Of a stretch of DNA of 35,089 nt, positions 1 through 10,344 are shown in pieces. The stretch's first letter is position 1; every line of letters begins with the position of its first letter. The stretch lies in assembly GCA_036897095.1 (NCBI GenBank), contig JAYMSP010001189.1:1-35089 (forward strand), given 5' to 3'. This DNA is from Plantago elongata. Its lineage: Eukaryota > Streptophyta > Magnoliopsida > Lamiales > Plantaginaceae. The translations under genes and the position numbers were made by a program. Under the pieces are notes generated by a model, which saw nothing but the letters and a program-made list of their open reading frames with translations, was not told where the DNA came from and searched no databases.

Positions 1-179
1 CCATCCTGCCCTTTGAGATATGCTACAATAAGCCCCATATGTGTCACTTTATACCATGACATAGGGGGGTTTTTTCCATGGCACCAAATTTAGCTTCATA
101 GCACTATCAAAACTTAAAATGATCTATCAATCCAATGCAATAGAATTATCCCTCTAGTAGTTAGATTGAACTACTTGAA

Positions 180-1174
180 ACTTACTCCCAAACCACACCC
201 AGACTTTCATTACTTCTACATTATTCAGCAAAACATGTTCCATAGACTCTTCAACATTGCACACTGACACTTAGATACCATCTCTATCCCCCTGGATTTC
301 AAGCAAATATCTACATGTAGCCTTCCACCAAAACAAGGTTATGGTGGTGGGGACTCTTGAATTCCAACAACTAGCTATTATTAGTTTTATGTTTGACTAG
401 ATTCCATGCATATTTGGTAGCAAATACCACATATGAAGTGAGCTTCTATATAGGTCTAGCATGCATGTCCTCTTGAAAAGGAATAAGAGAAATCTGGGTT
501 GCTACATGAATAATTAGGTTTTTAGATATCCTACCCCATATCCACTGCCCCTCCTCTCCAAACTCATGCACGGACTCCAGCTCATTACATTCATGTATAG
601 CTTTCTCTACCAACACTCCCAACCTAGATCAATTATCCTTCCAAAAATTGTAACTCCATTACCCTAACTGCCAGAAGCTATTATTTTTGGCCAATTTGAC
701 TCATTTTCATTAATCTCTTCCATAATATTTAGACAATAGGCACCTAGCCTAGAGAGATTGTTGTTTTCTGAACCTATGACATAGCTTGATGGACAAGGCC
801 TCACACACTTCAGTGAGTAACCCCAATATCTCACTCTTCCATAGGATGACATATCTTAAACCACTTTGACCAGTGGAGCCCCAAAATTTTTGAAATAATA
901 GAATCTATCATTCTAAAAACAACAGGAGGAGGTTCACACACATACACATGTATACTGCCAGAGAAGATAGTACACTACGAACAAGAATCCACCTACCTCC
1001 TTGTGATAATAAACTTCCTCTAAGTCTAGATCTTATTTTATCCACAATAGGAGAGTGTAGTTCTATCGTCTTTCTACCTTTAGAAATGGAAGCACCAAGA
1101 TAGTAGAAAGGGAGACAACTAGGAGAAAACCTTGTTACCCCTTTTATCATAGACTCATTAGCATTCTTCCCCAT
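180..1174 (-). pseudogene. LINE C-terminal thumb and zf-RVT-like region, broken
   Basis: Minus-strand codons at 1174-908 read LPFYYLGASISKGRK followed by PIVDKIRSRLRGSLLSQGG and RWILVRSVL. This is the conserved connection region of plant LINE polymerases (LP--YLG-P, then a K--W-LLS-GGR-TLI-SVL pattern). Further on, near 360-180, a frame reads FWWKATCRYLLEIQGDRDGI, a stop, VSVCNVEESMEHVLL and VWVWFG. This matches the zf-RVT pattern of Trp, Cys-X-X-C-like, E(S)-EH-L and a final VW. Stops and frame changes separate the parts. Confidence 0.7.
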
Positions 1175-1179
1175 GTAAA

Positions 1180-2436
1180 TGTTGCTCTTCTGCAGGTTAA
1201 TCTTTTACTTAGAGACATTCTCATAATGCTTAAAAAATGATTATAATTTCTTCAAAACCTCCTTGTTACCCTTAGAGAACAGTACTATCAAATCATCTAC
1301 ATAAGTAAGATGGCTGACAAAGATATTTTTCTTAGCATCATATAATAAACTAGGGTTCTTCTCAAATAGAGCATTAATCCCTCTAGACATGTATTCACTT
1401 GCTAACACAAAGAGGGCAGGGGATAGAGGATCCCCTTGCCTCAACCCATGTTCAGATTTGATAAATCCTTTAGATACACCATTGACTATGACACTGAAGT
1501 GACAGTTGTTGATTGTTCTCCTTACCATGCTTATCCAAGACTGGGAAAAATCAAATGCAACAAGCATCTTACACATAAATCTCCAATTTAGATTATCATA
1601 TGCCTTCAGCATATCAATTTTCATCACCACATTAGATCCTCTAGTTTTGGTATCGAAAGAATTAATCATCTTTTTCGAGCCAAAAGAATATTGTCTGAGA
1701 TGAGTCCCCCTTTCAAAAAACCACTTTGATTCTCAGAGATTAGCCCAGGTAGAACAATAGCTAGTCTCACATTAAGAAGTTTGGATATGATTTTATGGAA
1801 GAAGTGCGGAGACTGATTGGTCTGAAATCAGTTTACATGGGTTCTCCCCCTTAGGTAAGAGAGCTATATAAGTTGCAGATACTCCCCCTTAGGTAAGAGA
1901 GCTATATAAGTTGCATACACTCCCACGGGCACTCCCACGGGCAGAGGCTCTTAGGAAAACATCTTCATGTTGCTTGCAATAAATATCATTTGATATACCT
2001 ATCAACTATGATAGAAGGCAGCTGAATAACCATTAGGCCCTAATGATGCCTCCTTACTAAGGTCAAATACCAGTGCTTTAACATTTTCCATCAAAGGTAC
2101 TTCACACATACAAGCATTCAGATCAGCATCCACATCCATAGGGAATTCACTCACATCAGGCTCCTCAGATATCATAATATTGTCTGCTAATACATGCTCA
2201 AAATATCTCAAAGCAGACTCATGAATATCATGCTGCTCATTAATCATATTCCTATCATCTACCCTGCTTGTTACTCTACCTTTGCTTCTTCTCTTCACCA
2301 TGCTATGAAATAGTTTAGTGTTCCTATCTCCCTCAAATAACCACCAATATGTCTCCTCCATATCCAACACTTGCTGAGGAATATTTTGATACATCTCTGT
2401 GTCTAGCCAAATTATCTTCAGAATGGTGATTTGCAT
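1180..2436 (-). pseudogene. LINE reverse transcriptase domain, broken
   Basis: The part at 2436-2002 has the pre-RT block typical of plant LINEs, with EGDRNTKLFHS near its start and the N-terminal RT region after it. The part at 1669-1241 carries the palm blocks: an MKIDMLKAYD segment (first catalytic Asp), GLRQGDPLSPALFVL, and HLTYVDDLIVLF, where the usual FADD is YVDD. The two parts are in different frames and about 330 bases between them are poorly preserved, including a small tandem duplication at 1843-1943. The catalytic aspartates of each block remain, but the frame breaks make it non-functional. Confidence 0.85.
1843..1943. repeat. Two short tandem duplications inside the dead LINE
   Basis: A 34-base segment starting CTCCCCCTTAGGTAAG occurs at 1843-1876 and again at 1882-1915 (39-bp step) with no mismatch seen. 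Directly after it, ACTCCCACGGGC is present twice with a 13-bp step (about 1919-1943). Both look like recent local duplications in decayed sequence. Confidence 0.8.
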
Positions 2437-2515
2437 ATATCATTTCTATTTCAACAAGTTTTTTTTCTCTTTCTTTAAGGTTTTTGAAAAAATTCCCAAA
2501 AACCTTTCTATTCCA

Positions 2516-3090
2516 CTAGGTTAGGTGTTGTTTCAGTCTCCTGAGTTTTTCCCAGGATTTAAGTACCCTCTGAATGCCTAGCAAGAAGAGCCCAATGCTT
2601 CTCAATCTTTGTAATACACTCAGGATGAGACAACCACATGTTCTGAAACCTGAAAGTGAACCTTGCACCACTTTAGATAGATCAGCTGATAATAATAGAG
2701 GTTTATGATCAGAACACTTTCTCACTCCATGACTTACTCTAGTATCTGTAAGTTTGTCTAAACATGGCTGATTAAACAAAATCATGTCAAGCCTATGTTG
2801 TATAACACCAGTAGCACCATGCTGCCTATTAGTTCATGCCCATGTAAATGGAGCACCATCAAATCCTATATCAATAAGTTCACAATCTACAATACACAGT
2901 TGTGGAAATCTTCCATTGCATGCCACTTAGGAGCTTCTCCTCCTGATCTCTCAACTAGCAACTACGTTGAAGTCTCCTTCTACTCACCAAAGAAAATTGC
3001 TTACTTCTATCTGTCTCAGCTGGTTCCACAATTGTACTCTCTCCACCTTAGGGGAATCTATAGAACACTGTAATATCGACCTCTCCTGGA
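2516..3090 (-). pseudogene. LINE endonuclease domain (AP-endonuclease-like), broken
   Basis: This would have been the endonuclease that nicks target DNA for target-primed reverse transcription. A VEGDFNVV motif, carrying the catalytic GDFN signature, reads on the minus strand near 2977-2960. It is followed by GFDGAPFTWA and RLDMIL near 2860-2770, matching the usual plant L1 endonuclease order of GDFN, then G-PFTW, then RLDR. A SDHKPLLL motif near 2710-2690 matches the terminal SDH-P-LL block. In-frame stops lie just before the GDFN block, shortly after it, and between PFTW and RLD. At least one frame change is needed to continue toward the reverse transcriptase. Confidence 0.8.
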
Positions 3091-3283
3091 AAAAATATGA
3101 GACTTTAACTTACAGTTTGAAAAATGCACATGACTTGTACACTTCTACTTCGTAGTCATCATCTACCATTATCCATATCTTGTTACTGCAATTTGCTATT
3201 GATTTCCTCATTTTGAATCTCTGGCAGAAATAAAACTCATCTAACTTCACCATGAGAGTTTTTCATTGCACTTAATGCTTTTC

Positions 3284-3702
3284 TTTAAACGGTAAAATTT
3301 ATTAAAATCATCAATAACATTACAACTTACAAGAACATGAGAAATGCTCGAAGTTTGAAAATAATTACAAATACTTACAAGAAAGCCTCATAAGACACCA
3401 TAACATAAACCAATGCACAATTTCACAAGTTATATTTCTTATCACTCTGGACCTTCACCACTAACACCTTTTCTTCTAGGCACAATTAACCTGCCCAACC
3501 TTGTCCTCCTCTCTTTTTTCATTAGTATAGCCATTAGTATACACTCTTGACCACTCAATTCCTTAAAACATAACATCGCCTCTCCACCAAGTAATAGACC
3601 AAAACCGTCAATTTGATGATATTATACAAGGTCCAAATTAAGCTATACCTCTACATCCTATGCCTACAAACAAGTTACAAAAAATTTAAAGTAAGATTTA
3701 CA
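3284..3702 (-). other. Probable 3' remnant of a second LINE, host of the copia insertion
   Basis: On the minus strand this stretch ends in TTTTAATAAATTTTACCG, TTTAAAG and an A-rich run, preceded by TTGTAAGTTGTAATG. I associate this kind of 3' end with plant LINE-derived copies. No coding domain is recognisable. The copia element at 3708 interrupts it after the ACTTA target site. The assignment rests on a short terminal pattern only and would need a repeat-library search. Confidence 0.4.
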
Positions 3703-3707
3703 ACTTA
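3703..3707. repeat. Target-site duplication ACTTA, left copy
   Basis: ACTTA lies directly before the TGTTACAATT terminus of the left LTR and matches the copy at 8480-8484 exactly. Five bases is the usual duplication length for copia integrases. Confidence 0.93.
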
Positions 3708-3980
3708 TGTTACAATTCAAGATCCATTGAAGAAGAAACAAAACTGTATATTGAATTGATAGAAGATGATTGTGTTTACAGTAGAGATGACAAAGAAGGT
3801 AAAAGATCAGTCAACAAGAGACTAGCTAGACTACTATTTATAATAGACATAAATGTCAAATATCTAATGCTAATCTATTCAGTATAAAAACATAATGTGA
3901 TAAAACACGCTTATGGTGTATCTTCAAGGAGGTTTATGTAGATGACTTGAATCATCTTGTATTTTCTTTTTTTCTTGCCA
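3708..3980 (-). repeat. Copia 3' LTR (left copy)
   Basis: The 273-bp LTR starts TGTTACAA and ends TTGCCA on the plus strand. Read in the sense of the element it is TGGCAAG...TTGTAACA, bounded by TG and CA. The coding frame of RNase H runs on into this LTR and stops near 3924. Confidence 0.95.
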
Positions 3981-4613
3981 CCCCCCCCCCCCAGGAAGAT
4001 GAACATGGAGATTAAACAAGTTCATCTTGACAATAAGCCTGGTAAAAGAAGGAGCTGGGAGTGGCTTGGTGTAAATATCAGCCACTTGATGAATATTGCT
4101 AATATGGATGTCGTGAATTAAGCTAGAAGCTATCTTTTCTCTAATCAAATGACAATCAAGCTCGATATGCTTCGTCCTTTGATGTTGAACAGGATTCTGA
4201 GCCAAATGATATGTTGACAAGTTATATGTATAGAGAAAAACAGAAAAATCATGATAAATCTGAAAATCCTTAAGGAGAAACATAAGCCACTGGGCTTCAC
4301 AAACTGCAGTAGCAGCTGCCTTGTATTCTGCCTCAGTACTAGAACGGCTAACCACCTGTTTGCTTTTTACTTTTCCAACTAACAAGAGAATCACCAAGAT
4401 AAAAACAGTAAACAGATACACTCTTTCTTGTATCAACACAACCTGCCCAGTCAGAATCAGCATATCCTTTAAGATGAAGATCATTATGTGTTGAATAAAA
4501 CAAACCATTACCAATAGTACCTTTAAGGTATCTGAGTATTCTATATACAGCATATATATGTGAGGTAGTTGGTTAAGAGATAAACTGACTAAATGTCTGA
4601 ACACTATATGCAA
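3924..4613 (-). pseudogene. Copia RNase H domain
   Basis: The frame contains VVSRSSTEAEYKAAATAVCE, the STEAEY block that holds catalytic acidic residues of copia RNase H, followed by QWLMFLLKDFQI. Further on come HQRTKHIELDCHLIREK, the conserved RTKHI-ID-H--RE box, and VADIYTKPLP, the D--TK block at the end of copia polyproteins. The N-terminal part of the frame (DILILTGQ-like in a neighbouring frame) is out of register, so the domain is cut off from the reverse transcriptase by at least one frame change near 4613-4660. Non-functional in cis. Confidence 0.9.
3981..3998 (-). promoter_or_regulatory. Copia polypurine tract with a run of 12 G
   Basis: On the minus strand CTTCCT is followed by twelve consecutive G and then the TG of the 3' LTR. 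This is the expected place of the plus-strand primer for reverse transcription. The run also encodes glycines near the end of the open RNase H frame. A homopolymer of this length may be expanded in the genome or miscounted in the assembly. Confidence 0.85.
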
Positions 4614-4639
4614 TGTCAGGTCTAGTCACAGTCAAGGAA

Positions 4640-5608
4640 AGTAACCTGCCAACTAACCTTCAATAAACCTTAGGATCAGGTAGAGGAGTACCATCATTTA
4701 CTGAAAGTTTTAACCTATTTACTGAAAGTCTTAACCTACTATCCATGGGAGTATCAACAGGTTTAGAGCCAAGGAAACCAACATCATCCAAAATATCAAG
4801 AATGTATTTTCTCTGGCAAAGAAAAAGGCCTTCAGCGGATCTGGCAATTTCAATGCCTAACATATATTTCAGAGTAACAATGTCTTTAATGGTAAATTTA
4901 TCATGCAAAAAGGTTTTCACATAAGATATATCAAGCATATTATTACCAGTGATGATGATATCATCAACATAAACAAGCAAGCAAAGAAAAGAAGAATAAG
5001 TATTTCTAGTGAAAAGAGAGGAGTCTGCAAGAGATTGAACAAAACCAATGGAAGGGAAGAGATTCAATAAGTTTTAGAAACCATTGCCTGGAAGCCTGTT
5101 TAAGACCATAGAGGCTCTTTGTCAACCTGCAGACTTTATTAATTGAAGGATAACCAGGAGGAAGGGACATATAAATCTCCTCATCTAAATCACCATGAAG
5201 AAAGGCATTATTAATGTCAAGTTGGTGAATAAACTAGTGCTTAGACACAGTAATAGAGAGGAGCAATCTAACAGTAGTAAGTTTGATGACAGGGAAAAAA
5301 GTATTAAAATAGTCAAAGCCCTCTTCCTGATTGTAACCTTGTGCAACCAAACGAGCCTTGTATCTGTCTAATGTACCATCTGGTTTAATCTTGGTCTTAT
5401 ATACCCATTTACAGCCAATGACATGCGTGTCAGATGGGAGATCACAAAGAATCCAAGTATAATTTGACTCTAATGCAGAAATTTCTTGCTGCATTGCTAA
5501 ATTCCATTCAGGAAATTTAGATGCCTCTTTAAAAAATTTAGGCTCTTTGAGAAGTGTAATGGCAGCAGTAAAACAGGCATAATCAGATGATAAATGAGAT
5601 GTAGACAA
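4640..5608 (-). pseudogene. Copia reverse transcriptase (RVT_2), frameshifted
   Basis: The segment at 5608-5234 has the start of the copia RT: FPEWNLAMQQEISALE, WVYKTKIKPDGTLDRYKARL, VAQGYNQEEGFDYFNTFFPV. The segment at 5067-4660 continues with LLVYVDDIIITGNN, which holds the catalytic YVDD, then YMLGIEIARS and QRKYILDIL. A stop and a frame change lie between 5234 and 5067. The active-site residues remain but the two halves cannot be read as one protein. A short direct duplication (FNRLKLSVN-like, near 4700-4735) also disturbs the end of the domain. Confidence 0.92.
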
Positions 5609-5619
5609 AAATTGAGATA

Positions 5620-7433
5620 ATGGATAGAGGACACTTGTAGTAGATGTTAATTGGCCTGGTGGTCATCATGCTTAAGAGATGGTGGGAGAGAGCACTCATA
5701 TACTTGTAGGTGAGCTGGTAGAGCTTTGGTCCTTGTAGATCTCCTGGAAAATTGTATATTAGGTGGAGCAACTGGGGAGGATGGTGGAGATGGTGTATGA
5801 ATAATATCAGTAGAGTGAGATGTGTCAGAATCAAGTGTAGTGCTAGAAGTATTAGGTGGAGAGTGTGGAGGTGAATCAAGTGGTATAATGGGTGGTGTGG
5901 AGGAATGAGGGGTGAAGGTAGTAGGGCACACAAAATCATCATAGTAGAAAGGTGAAGGGATGATATATGTAGTGGAGTCAGGGATAGCCAAGGGTAAAGT
6001 GGTATAAGGGAATTGATCCTCAAAGAAGACAATGTCTCTGGAGATAGTACATTTGTGTGTAGTGAGATCATAAACCTTATATCCCTTGCAGCCAAAAGGG
6101 TAGCCAAGAAAAATGCATTTATTAGCCCGAGGAGAAAACTTGTGCTTGTGAGGTGATAGGTTGGATATATAACACAGGCAACCAAAGGTCCTGAGAGTAG
6201 ATTAATTAGGTGGGGTGGAGAAGAGGATTTCATATGGTTATTTGTTGTGTAGTATTGCAGTGGGAACTCTATTGATAAAGTGAACTGCATTGAGGACGGA
6301 ATCATTCCAGAATGTAGTGGGAAGGTTTGCTTGAAACAGAAGAGCACGGGCGACCTGCAAGATATGTTGGTGCTTGTATTCTACTCTCCCATTTTGCTGG
6401 GGAGTAGCAACACAAGAAGTTTGATGTAGTATGCCATGCTTGTTTTAAAAGTCAGTGAAAAGAAATTCACTGCCATTATCAGATCAAATAGCTTTAATCT
6501 TAGTAGAAAATTAAGTTTCAGCATAGTTTTTAAAGTGATTAATGTGCATTCTGGTCTCAGACTTAGTCTGCATAAGATAAATTCAAGTGTACGAGAATAA
6601 TCGTCAACAATTGTGAGAAAAAATCTAAAATCATTGTAAGAAGTTTGATGAAAAGATTCCCAAATATCCATGTGTACTAAATCAAAAATGTGAGTAGTAG
6701 AAGTGGTAGAATCAGAAAATGATAATCGTTTTTGCTTAGCAAACTGGCAGACATCACATGGAGAAATTTTATAAGAATGAGATGGAAGATGTAGAATTTT
6801 AGCTAGCCTGTCAATAGATAAATGGCCTAGCCTTATATGCCAAACTGAAGGAGGGATACAGGAATTGGCATAAGCAATACAGGGAGAAAAATGTTGTAAA
6901 GAAGGCAAAACATTATCATAGGAAGAAATGTCAGTCATCAAGTGATAGAGGCCATGCTTAATTTCTGCCAAACCAATTATCTTCTTGGACAATTTGTCAT
7001 GTAACACCATTAAATCATCAGTGAGGAACACACATACATTTTCATATCTAGTTAAATGAGATAGTGATATGAGATAAAATTTAAAAATGGGAACATATAA
7101 AGCATTATGGAGAGTCAGGGAAGGGGATATGGTAACATGCCCAATGTGAGTAGATGGAGTAGAGTTACCATTAGGTAGTTGGATACTAATTTGTATAGGG
7201 GTGGGTGGTGAAGTGAAAAGGGAATCACTACAAATCATGTGGTCAGAAGTACCAGTATCCAAAATCCAAAAATGTTGAGTAATATTAGATTGTGCAGAAG
7301 CCAAAGAGGAAATATAGATACCTGAAGTTGGATCAATGTTAGGGGATAGAGAGATGGCAGCATTTGCATGGTGGGGAGAGTGATGAACCTGTGTATGTTG
7401 AGATTTGACAAAATCCATATACTTCTGGTACAT
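5620..7433 (-). pseudogene. Copia protease and integrase, broken
   Basis: Near 7265-7225 the frame reads HFWILDTGTSDHMI, the aspartic protease active site (D-T-G). A GAG-pre-integrase region follows, then the zinc-binding part of integrase with WHIRLGHLSIDRL (His pair) and CDVCQFAKQKR (Cys pair) near 6850-6730. The integrase core has LVHMDIW and TIVDDYSR, which carry the first two catalytic acids. The SDNGSEF block with the third follows in a shifted frame, directly after an in-frame TGA at 6484-6486. That stop sits where copia integrases usually have Arg, consistent with CGA to TGA. The C-terminal part ([30 protein letters not shown] motifs) runs on to about 5650 over further breaks. Confidence 0.9.
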
Positions 7434-7439
7434 GGCAGG

Positions 7440-8125
7440 ATTGAAGCAATCTGCAGTTGTTTCAGAGCATCAGGGTGGATGTTGGTATCAGCAGGAGCAC
7501 CATTGTGTGGAGCAAGGGACACTGGTATGGTGGCATGATTGGCAGTGGTATGGAGAGGAACATTGCCAGTGATAGCTCTTCTATTGCCTTTGGGACCTCT
7601 CCAATTAGGAGGATATCCAATTAGTTGGAAACATTTGTCAACTGTTTGTCCAGAGTAACCATAAAATTTGCACTTAAGATTGCTTCGTTTTCTGTCCTGA
7701 AAGGGTGGGTTCGAGTAATTGTTGTAAGAGGAGGTAGGTCTTGTGTTTGGTGCAGAGGTGGCCATAGCAAGGGAGTCATGTGGTATGGTAGGGAGTTGTA
7801 AACCCCTATGGCTCTCTTCTTGTGAGAGTATAGAGAAGATCTTAGTGAGGGAGGGGAAGGGGACATCATCAATATCTGACTTCTAATAGTGGCATAGCTA
7901 TCATTTAAGCCTACCAAAAACTTTGTAGAACAATCCCTCTCCTGTAGAGTTGAATTAGATACCACCAAACATTCACACTTGCCACAATGACAGGTTGAAA
8001 CACCTCTGTAAGTACAGTATTCATCCCATAAACTCTTAAATCGTTGTAATACACATTGATGGGCTGATTATTCTGTTTCATATTAGTCATAGAAAACACC
8101 CGAGCACCATCGCTCTTAACATAAC
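7440..8125 (-). pseudogene. Copia gag (UBN2-type), N-terminus deleted, zinc knuckle decayed
   Basis: The recognisable part starts near 8125 with DGARVFSMTNMKQNNQPINV and YYNDLR, which aligns with the middle of plant copia gag proteins. Only about 70 bases separate this from the primer site, so the usual N-terminal ~100 residues and the start codon are missing. Near 7690-7640 the zinc knuckle reads CKFYGYSGQTVDKC; the second Cys is Tyr and the His is Gln, so metal binding should be lost. The frame changes at least twice between 7970 and 7620. Confidence 0.85.
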
Positions 8126-8191
8126 GTAGATGGATTTCATCCCAAAGATACAGTTCTATTCAGACTGAAATCGATTAAGGAGAAGATCGTA

Positions 8192-8206
8192 TGGCTCTTG
8201 ATACCA
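8192..8206 (-). promoter_or_regulatory. Copia primer-binding site (tRNA-iMet)
   Basis: On the minus strand the bases right after the 5' LTR read TGGTATCAAGAGCCA. The plant initiator-Met primer site is TGGTATCAGAGC, so this copy has one extra A in the middle. It fixes the orientation of the element and the inner edge of the 5' LTR at 8207. Confidence 0.9.
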
Positions 8207-8479
8207 TGTTACAATTCAAGATCCATTGAAGAAGAAACAAAATTGTATATTGAATTGATAGAAGATGATTGTGTTTACAGTAGAGATGAGAAAGAAGGTA
8301 AAAGATCAGTCAACAAGAGACTAGCTAGACTACTATTTATAATAGACATAAACGTCAACTATCTAATGCTAATCTATTCAGTATAAAAACGTAATGTGAT
8401 AAAACACACCTATGGTGTATCTTCAAGGAGGTTTATGCAGATGACTTGAATCATCTTGTATTTTCTTTATATCTTGACA
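8207..8479 (-). repeat. Copia 5' LTR (right copy)
   Basis: This 273-bp copy of the LTR starts TGTTACAA and ends TTGACA on the plus strand. It differs from the left LTR at 11 positions and has no length change. It carries the expected promoter of the element on the minus strand, but no clear TATA box could be assigned. Confidence 0.95.
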
Positions 8480-8484
8480 ACTTA
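8480..8484. repeat. Target-site duplication ACTTA, right copy
   Basis: ACTTA follows the CA end of the right LTR directly and is identical to 3703-3707. The original target sequence therefore joins 3707 to 8485. Confidence 0.93.
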
Positions 8485-8631
8485 AAGACACCGTTAATTT
8501 CAAATTAGTACCAAAAGCCGAGTAGTAGCCTATACCTTTCTAGCTCATAGAGAATAATTGGCAAGCAATTAAAGCATTATGCTAATTTGTAATTTTGATA
8601 GATCATTAATTTAGTTACAGTTTAATGAAAA

Positions 8632-8920
8632 TGTTGAATTATTAATATATATGACTAGATTCCACAACTCTCTACAAGTTTGGATTTTTAGATGAGATGA
8701 AATTTTATCATGATATCAGAGCCTCTGGCTCACGTCCAATCTGGATTCAAATCTCCACAGAGACAATCTCCGTCCCATATTAAATTTCACCTCAAATGGC
8801 TTCTTCAAAGAGGTTAAAATCGATCACGAATACGGAGGAATGTTAGAATATTAATATATACGACTAGATTACATAACTCTCAACACATTCAATCTTTTAA
8901 ATGGATATAATTCTATTATA
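8632..8920 (+). mobile_element. Probable TRIM (miniature LTR retrotransposon)
   Basis: A short LTR-like segment at 8632-8710 starts TGTTGAATTATTAATATATA and ends ATCA. It is followed directly by TGATATCAGAGCC (8711-8723), close to the tRNA-iMet primer site TGGTATCAGAGCC. After about 130 bp without a reading frame, the purine-rich GGAGGAA touches a second copy that starts TGTTAGAATATTAATATATA at 8841 and fades near 8920. The two copies share most of their first 45 bases and diverge after that. The total size of about 290 bp with no coding part fits a TRIM. No matching 5-bp target duplication is left. Confidence 0.75.
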
Positions 8921-10344
8921 GAATATAATGTTTATAGTGGTTTCAATAGAAGTATGAATCAGTCAATTTAGGTGAAAGGTTGTTGGAAACTTGGATGTTG
9001 TGTGCCTAGAGATAGTATGGTAGTGAACAAAACGAAGTTTGTGCATGTACGTAGTGATTAAACTGAACACTACCAAAAGAGATGTTGTATAGCTTTTCAG
9101 AATGTTTCTTTATTTTTGTGCATGCATATCAGAGAAAAGCAAACAAACCACATTTGTTCCATGCATTTAGTTTTCTGTTGGGATGACATTTTATAGAGCT
9201 AAAAACTCGTTTCTGTTTCGCCACTTTAAGCCAAGTTGTTGAGACATTCACCTATTTCGTTTTAGGGATCGTTTCATTGTCGCCTCGTAAAGTATAAGAT
9301 TTTACAGCTCAAATTTCTAAGTCTTGTAATCATACTCCTTTTTCTTTCTGGAATCCATATTAAATCAATGTACTCGATCTATAAAAACTAATATACACTA
9401 CTACACATTTCCACATCCAAGCTCTGAGGTTTTACAATCTAATAATTCTGGAACACACCCTTAAGACTTAGAGCAAGTAGATTGTAAAAACATACTTATC
9501 ATGAAATGAAATAACCAATGATTGTTATAGTTATAATTTAAACCATAAAGGACTACACATAGAACATTACAAACATTATTATAATTATATTATAGTATTG
9601 TAATTTTTAGATGTCAGCGTTGATAAATAGAAAGTTCAAACCGGCTAATAAACTAGGAATGGTCTTTTGAAAGAGCCTAATATGTTAGTAGTAGGCTGGT
9701 TTTGAGGTATCATATGGTATGTAACTATGTAAACTTCAACTAGGGTATTCACTTAACCGTTTGAGTATGGTATGCAAGGACTTAGCCTCCACCTTTCTTT
9801 ATAACAAAAAAATACAGCAAGTAGGTAGTGTATCTAGAGTAAGGCCTCAAACTCAATCAGTCACGCAGCCAGTGAGGATAACATGATAGTCTGACCAGTG
9901 TTGCAAGAAGCAAAGCTAAATGCAATGCCTTGTAAATTACAGGTATTATGTTCAAGTCTCGAGTCTTAATATGTAGACAAGAGGTATCAACCCAATCTGA
10001 TAGCTTTGATGCCCCAGTCCACACTCTACACTAAATAATAAACACATAACGTCATCAGTTATGGAAAGACAGACCTATACCCTTAAGAACTGCTGGCACA
10101 CACAGGTCAATAAAATAAAGCATCACTTTAAACATGAGATACATGTAAAATAGGAACGCTTTCATTAAGAACAATGTAAGTTCTGCATGTGTAAGTTTCA
10201 CACTCGGCACAAACAAGTCAGAATACAGTAAAACTCAATGCAGCTCCTTTTGTGCATGAAGACCATATTTCACGACCAACAATATTCTAACATGAAAACA
10301 TGATACGATTAATCATCAGATGTAAACAGAACTTCAGTTAGATC
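8921..10344. other. Intergenic stretch and 3' flank of the ROF-type gene
   Basis: I see no coding frame, RNA gene or clear repeat here. The last 100-250 bases, about 10100-10344, would hold the 3' UTR and polyadenylation region of the minus-strand FKBP gene. Its exact end cannot be read. The sequence is AT-rich, as is usual for plant spacers. Confidence 0.5.

Larger units (their letters stand above)
1..3245 (-). mobile_element. Degenerate L1-type LINE (non-LTR retrotransposon), open at the left edge
   Basis: Read on the minus strand, the pieces of a plant LINE ORF2 follow in the expected order: endonuclease (about 3090-2516), reverse transcriptase (2436-1180), thumb/connection (1174-908) and a zf-RVT-like C-terminus (about 360-180). 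The pieces sit in different frames and contain in-frame stops, so no working protein can be made. The 3' end and poly(A) tail lie beyond position 1. The 5' end is not clear; recognisable coding similarity stops near 3240. No target-site duplication can be tested because one end is missing. Assignment to the plant L1 type rests on domain order and motifs. Confidence 0.85.
3708..8479 (-). mobile_element. Complete but defective Ty1/copia LTR retrotransposon
   Basis: The element is 4772 bp with two 273-bp LTRs (3708-3980 and 8207-8479). Its flanks carry identical 5-bp target duplications, ACTTA at 3703-3707 and at 8480-8484. Transcription runs on the minus strand, so the right LTR is the 5' LTR. 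The primer site next to it matches tRNA-iMet and a G-rich polypurine tract precedes the 3' LTR. The inner part reads gag, protease, integrase, reverse transcriptase, RNase H, the copia order, but it is broken by frame changes and stops and the gag N-terminus is missing. The LTRs differ at 11 of 273 positions by my count (about 96% identity), which suggests an insertion of moderate age. Confidence 0.96.

Noticed and set aside
5583..6347. A 254-codon His/Leu/Pro-rich minus-strand frame as a separate gene
   Set aside because: It is a shifted frame of the copia integrase region; integrase motifs appear in the neighbouring frames.
9890..10020. A second possible SINE with GTTCAAGTCTCGAG as a B box
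   Set aside because: The B box is poor, there is no A box or tail, and no copy or target duplication could be seen.
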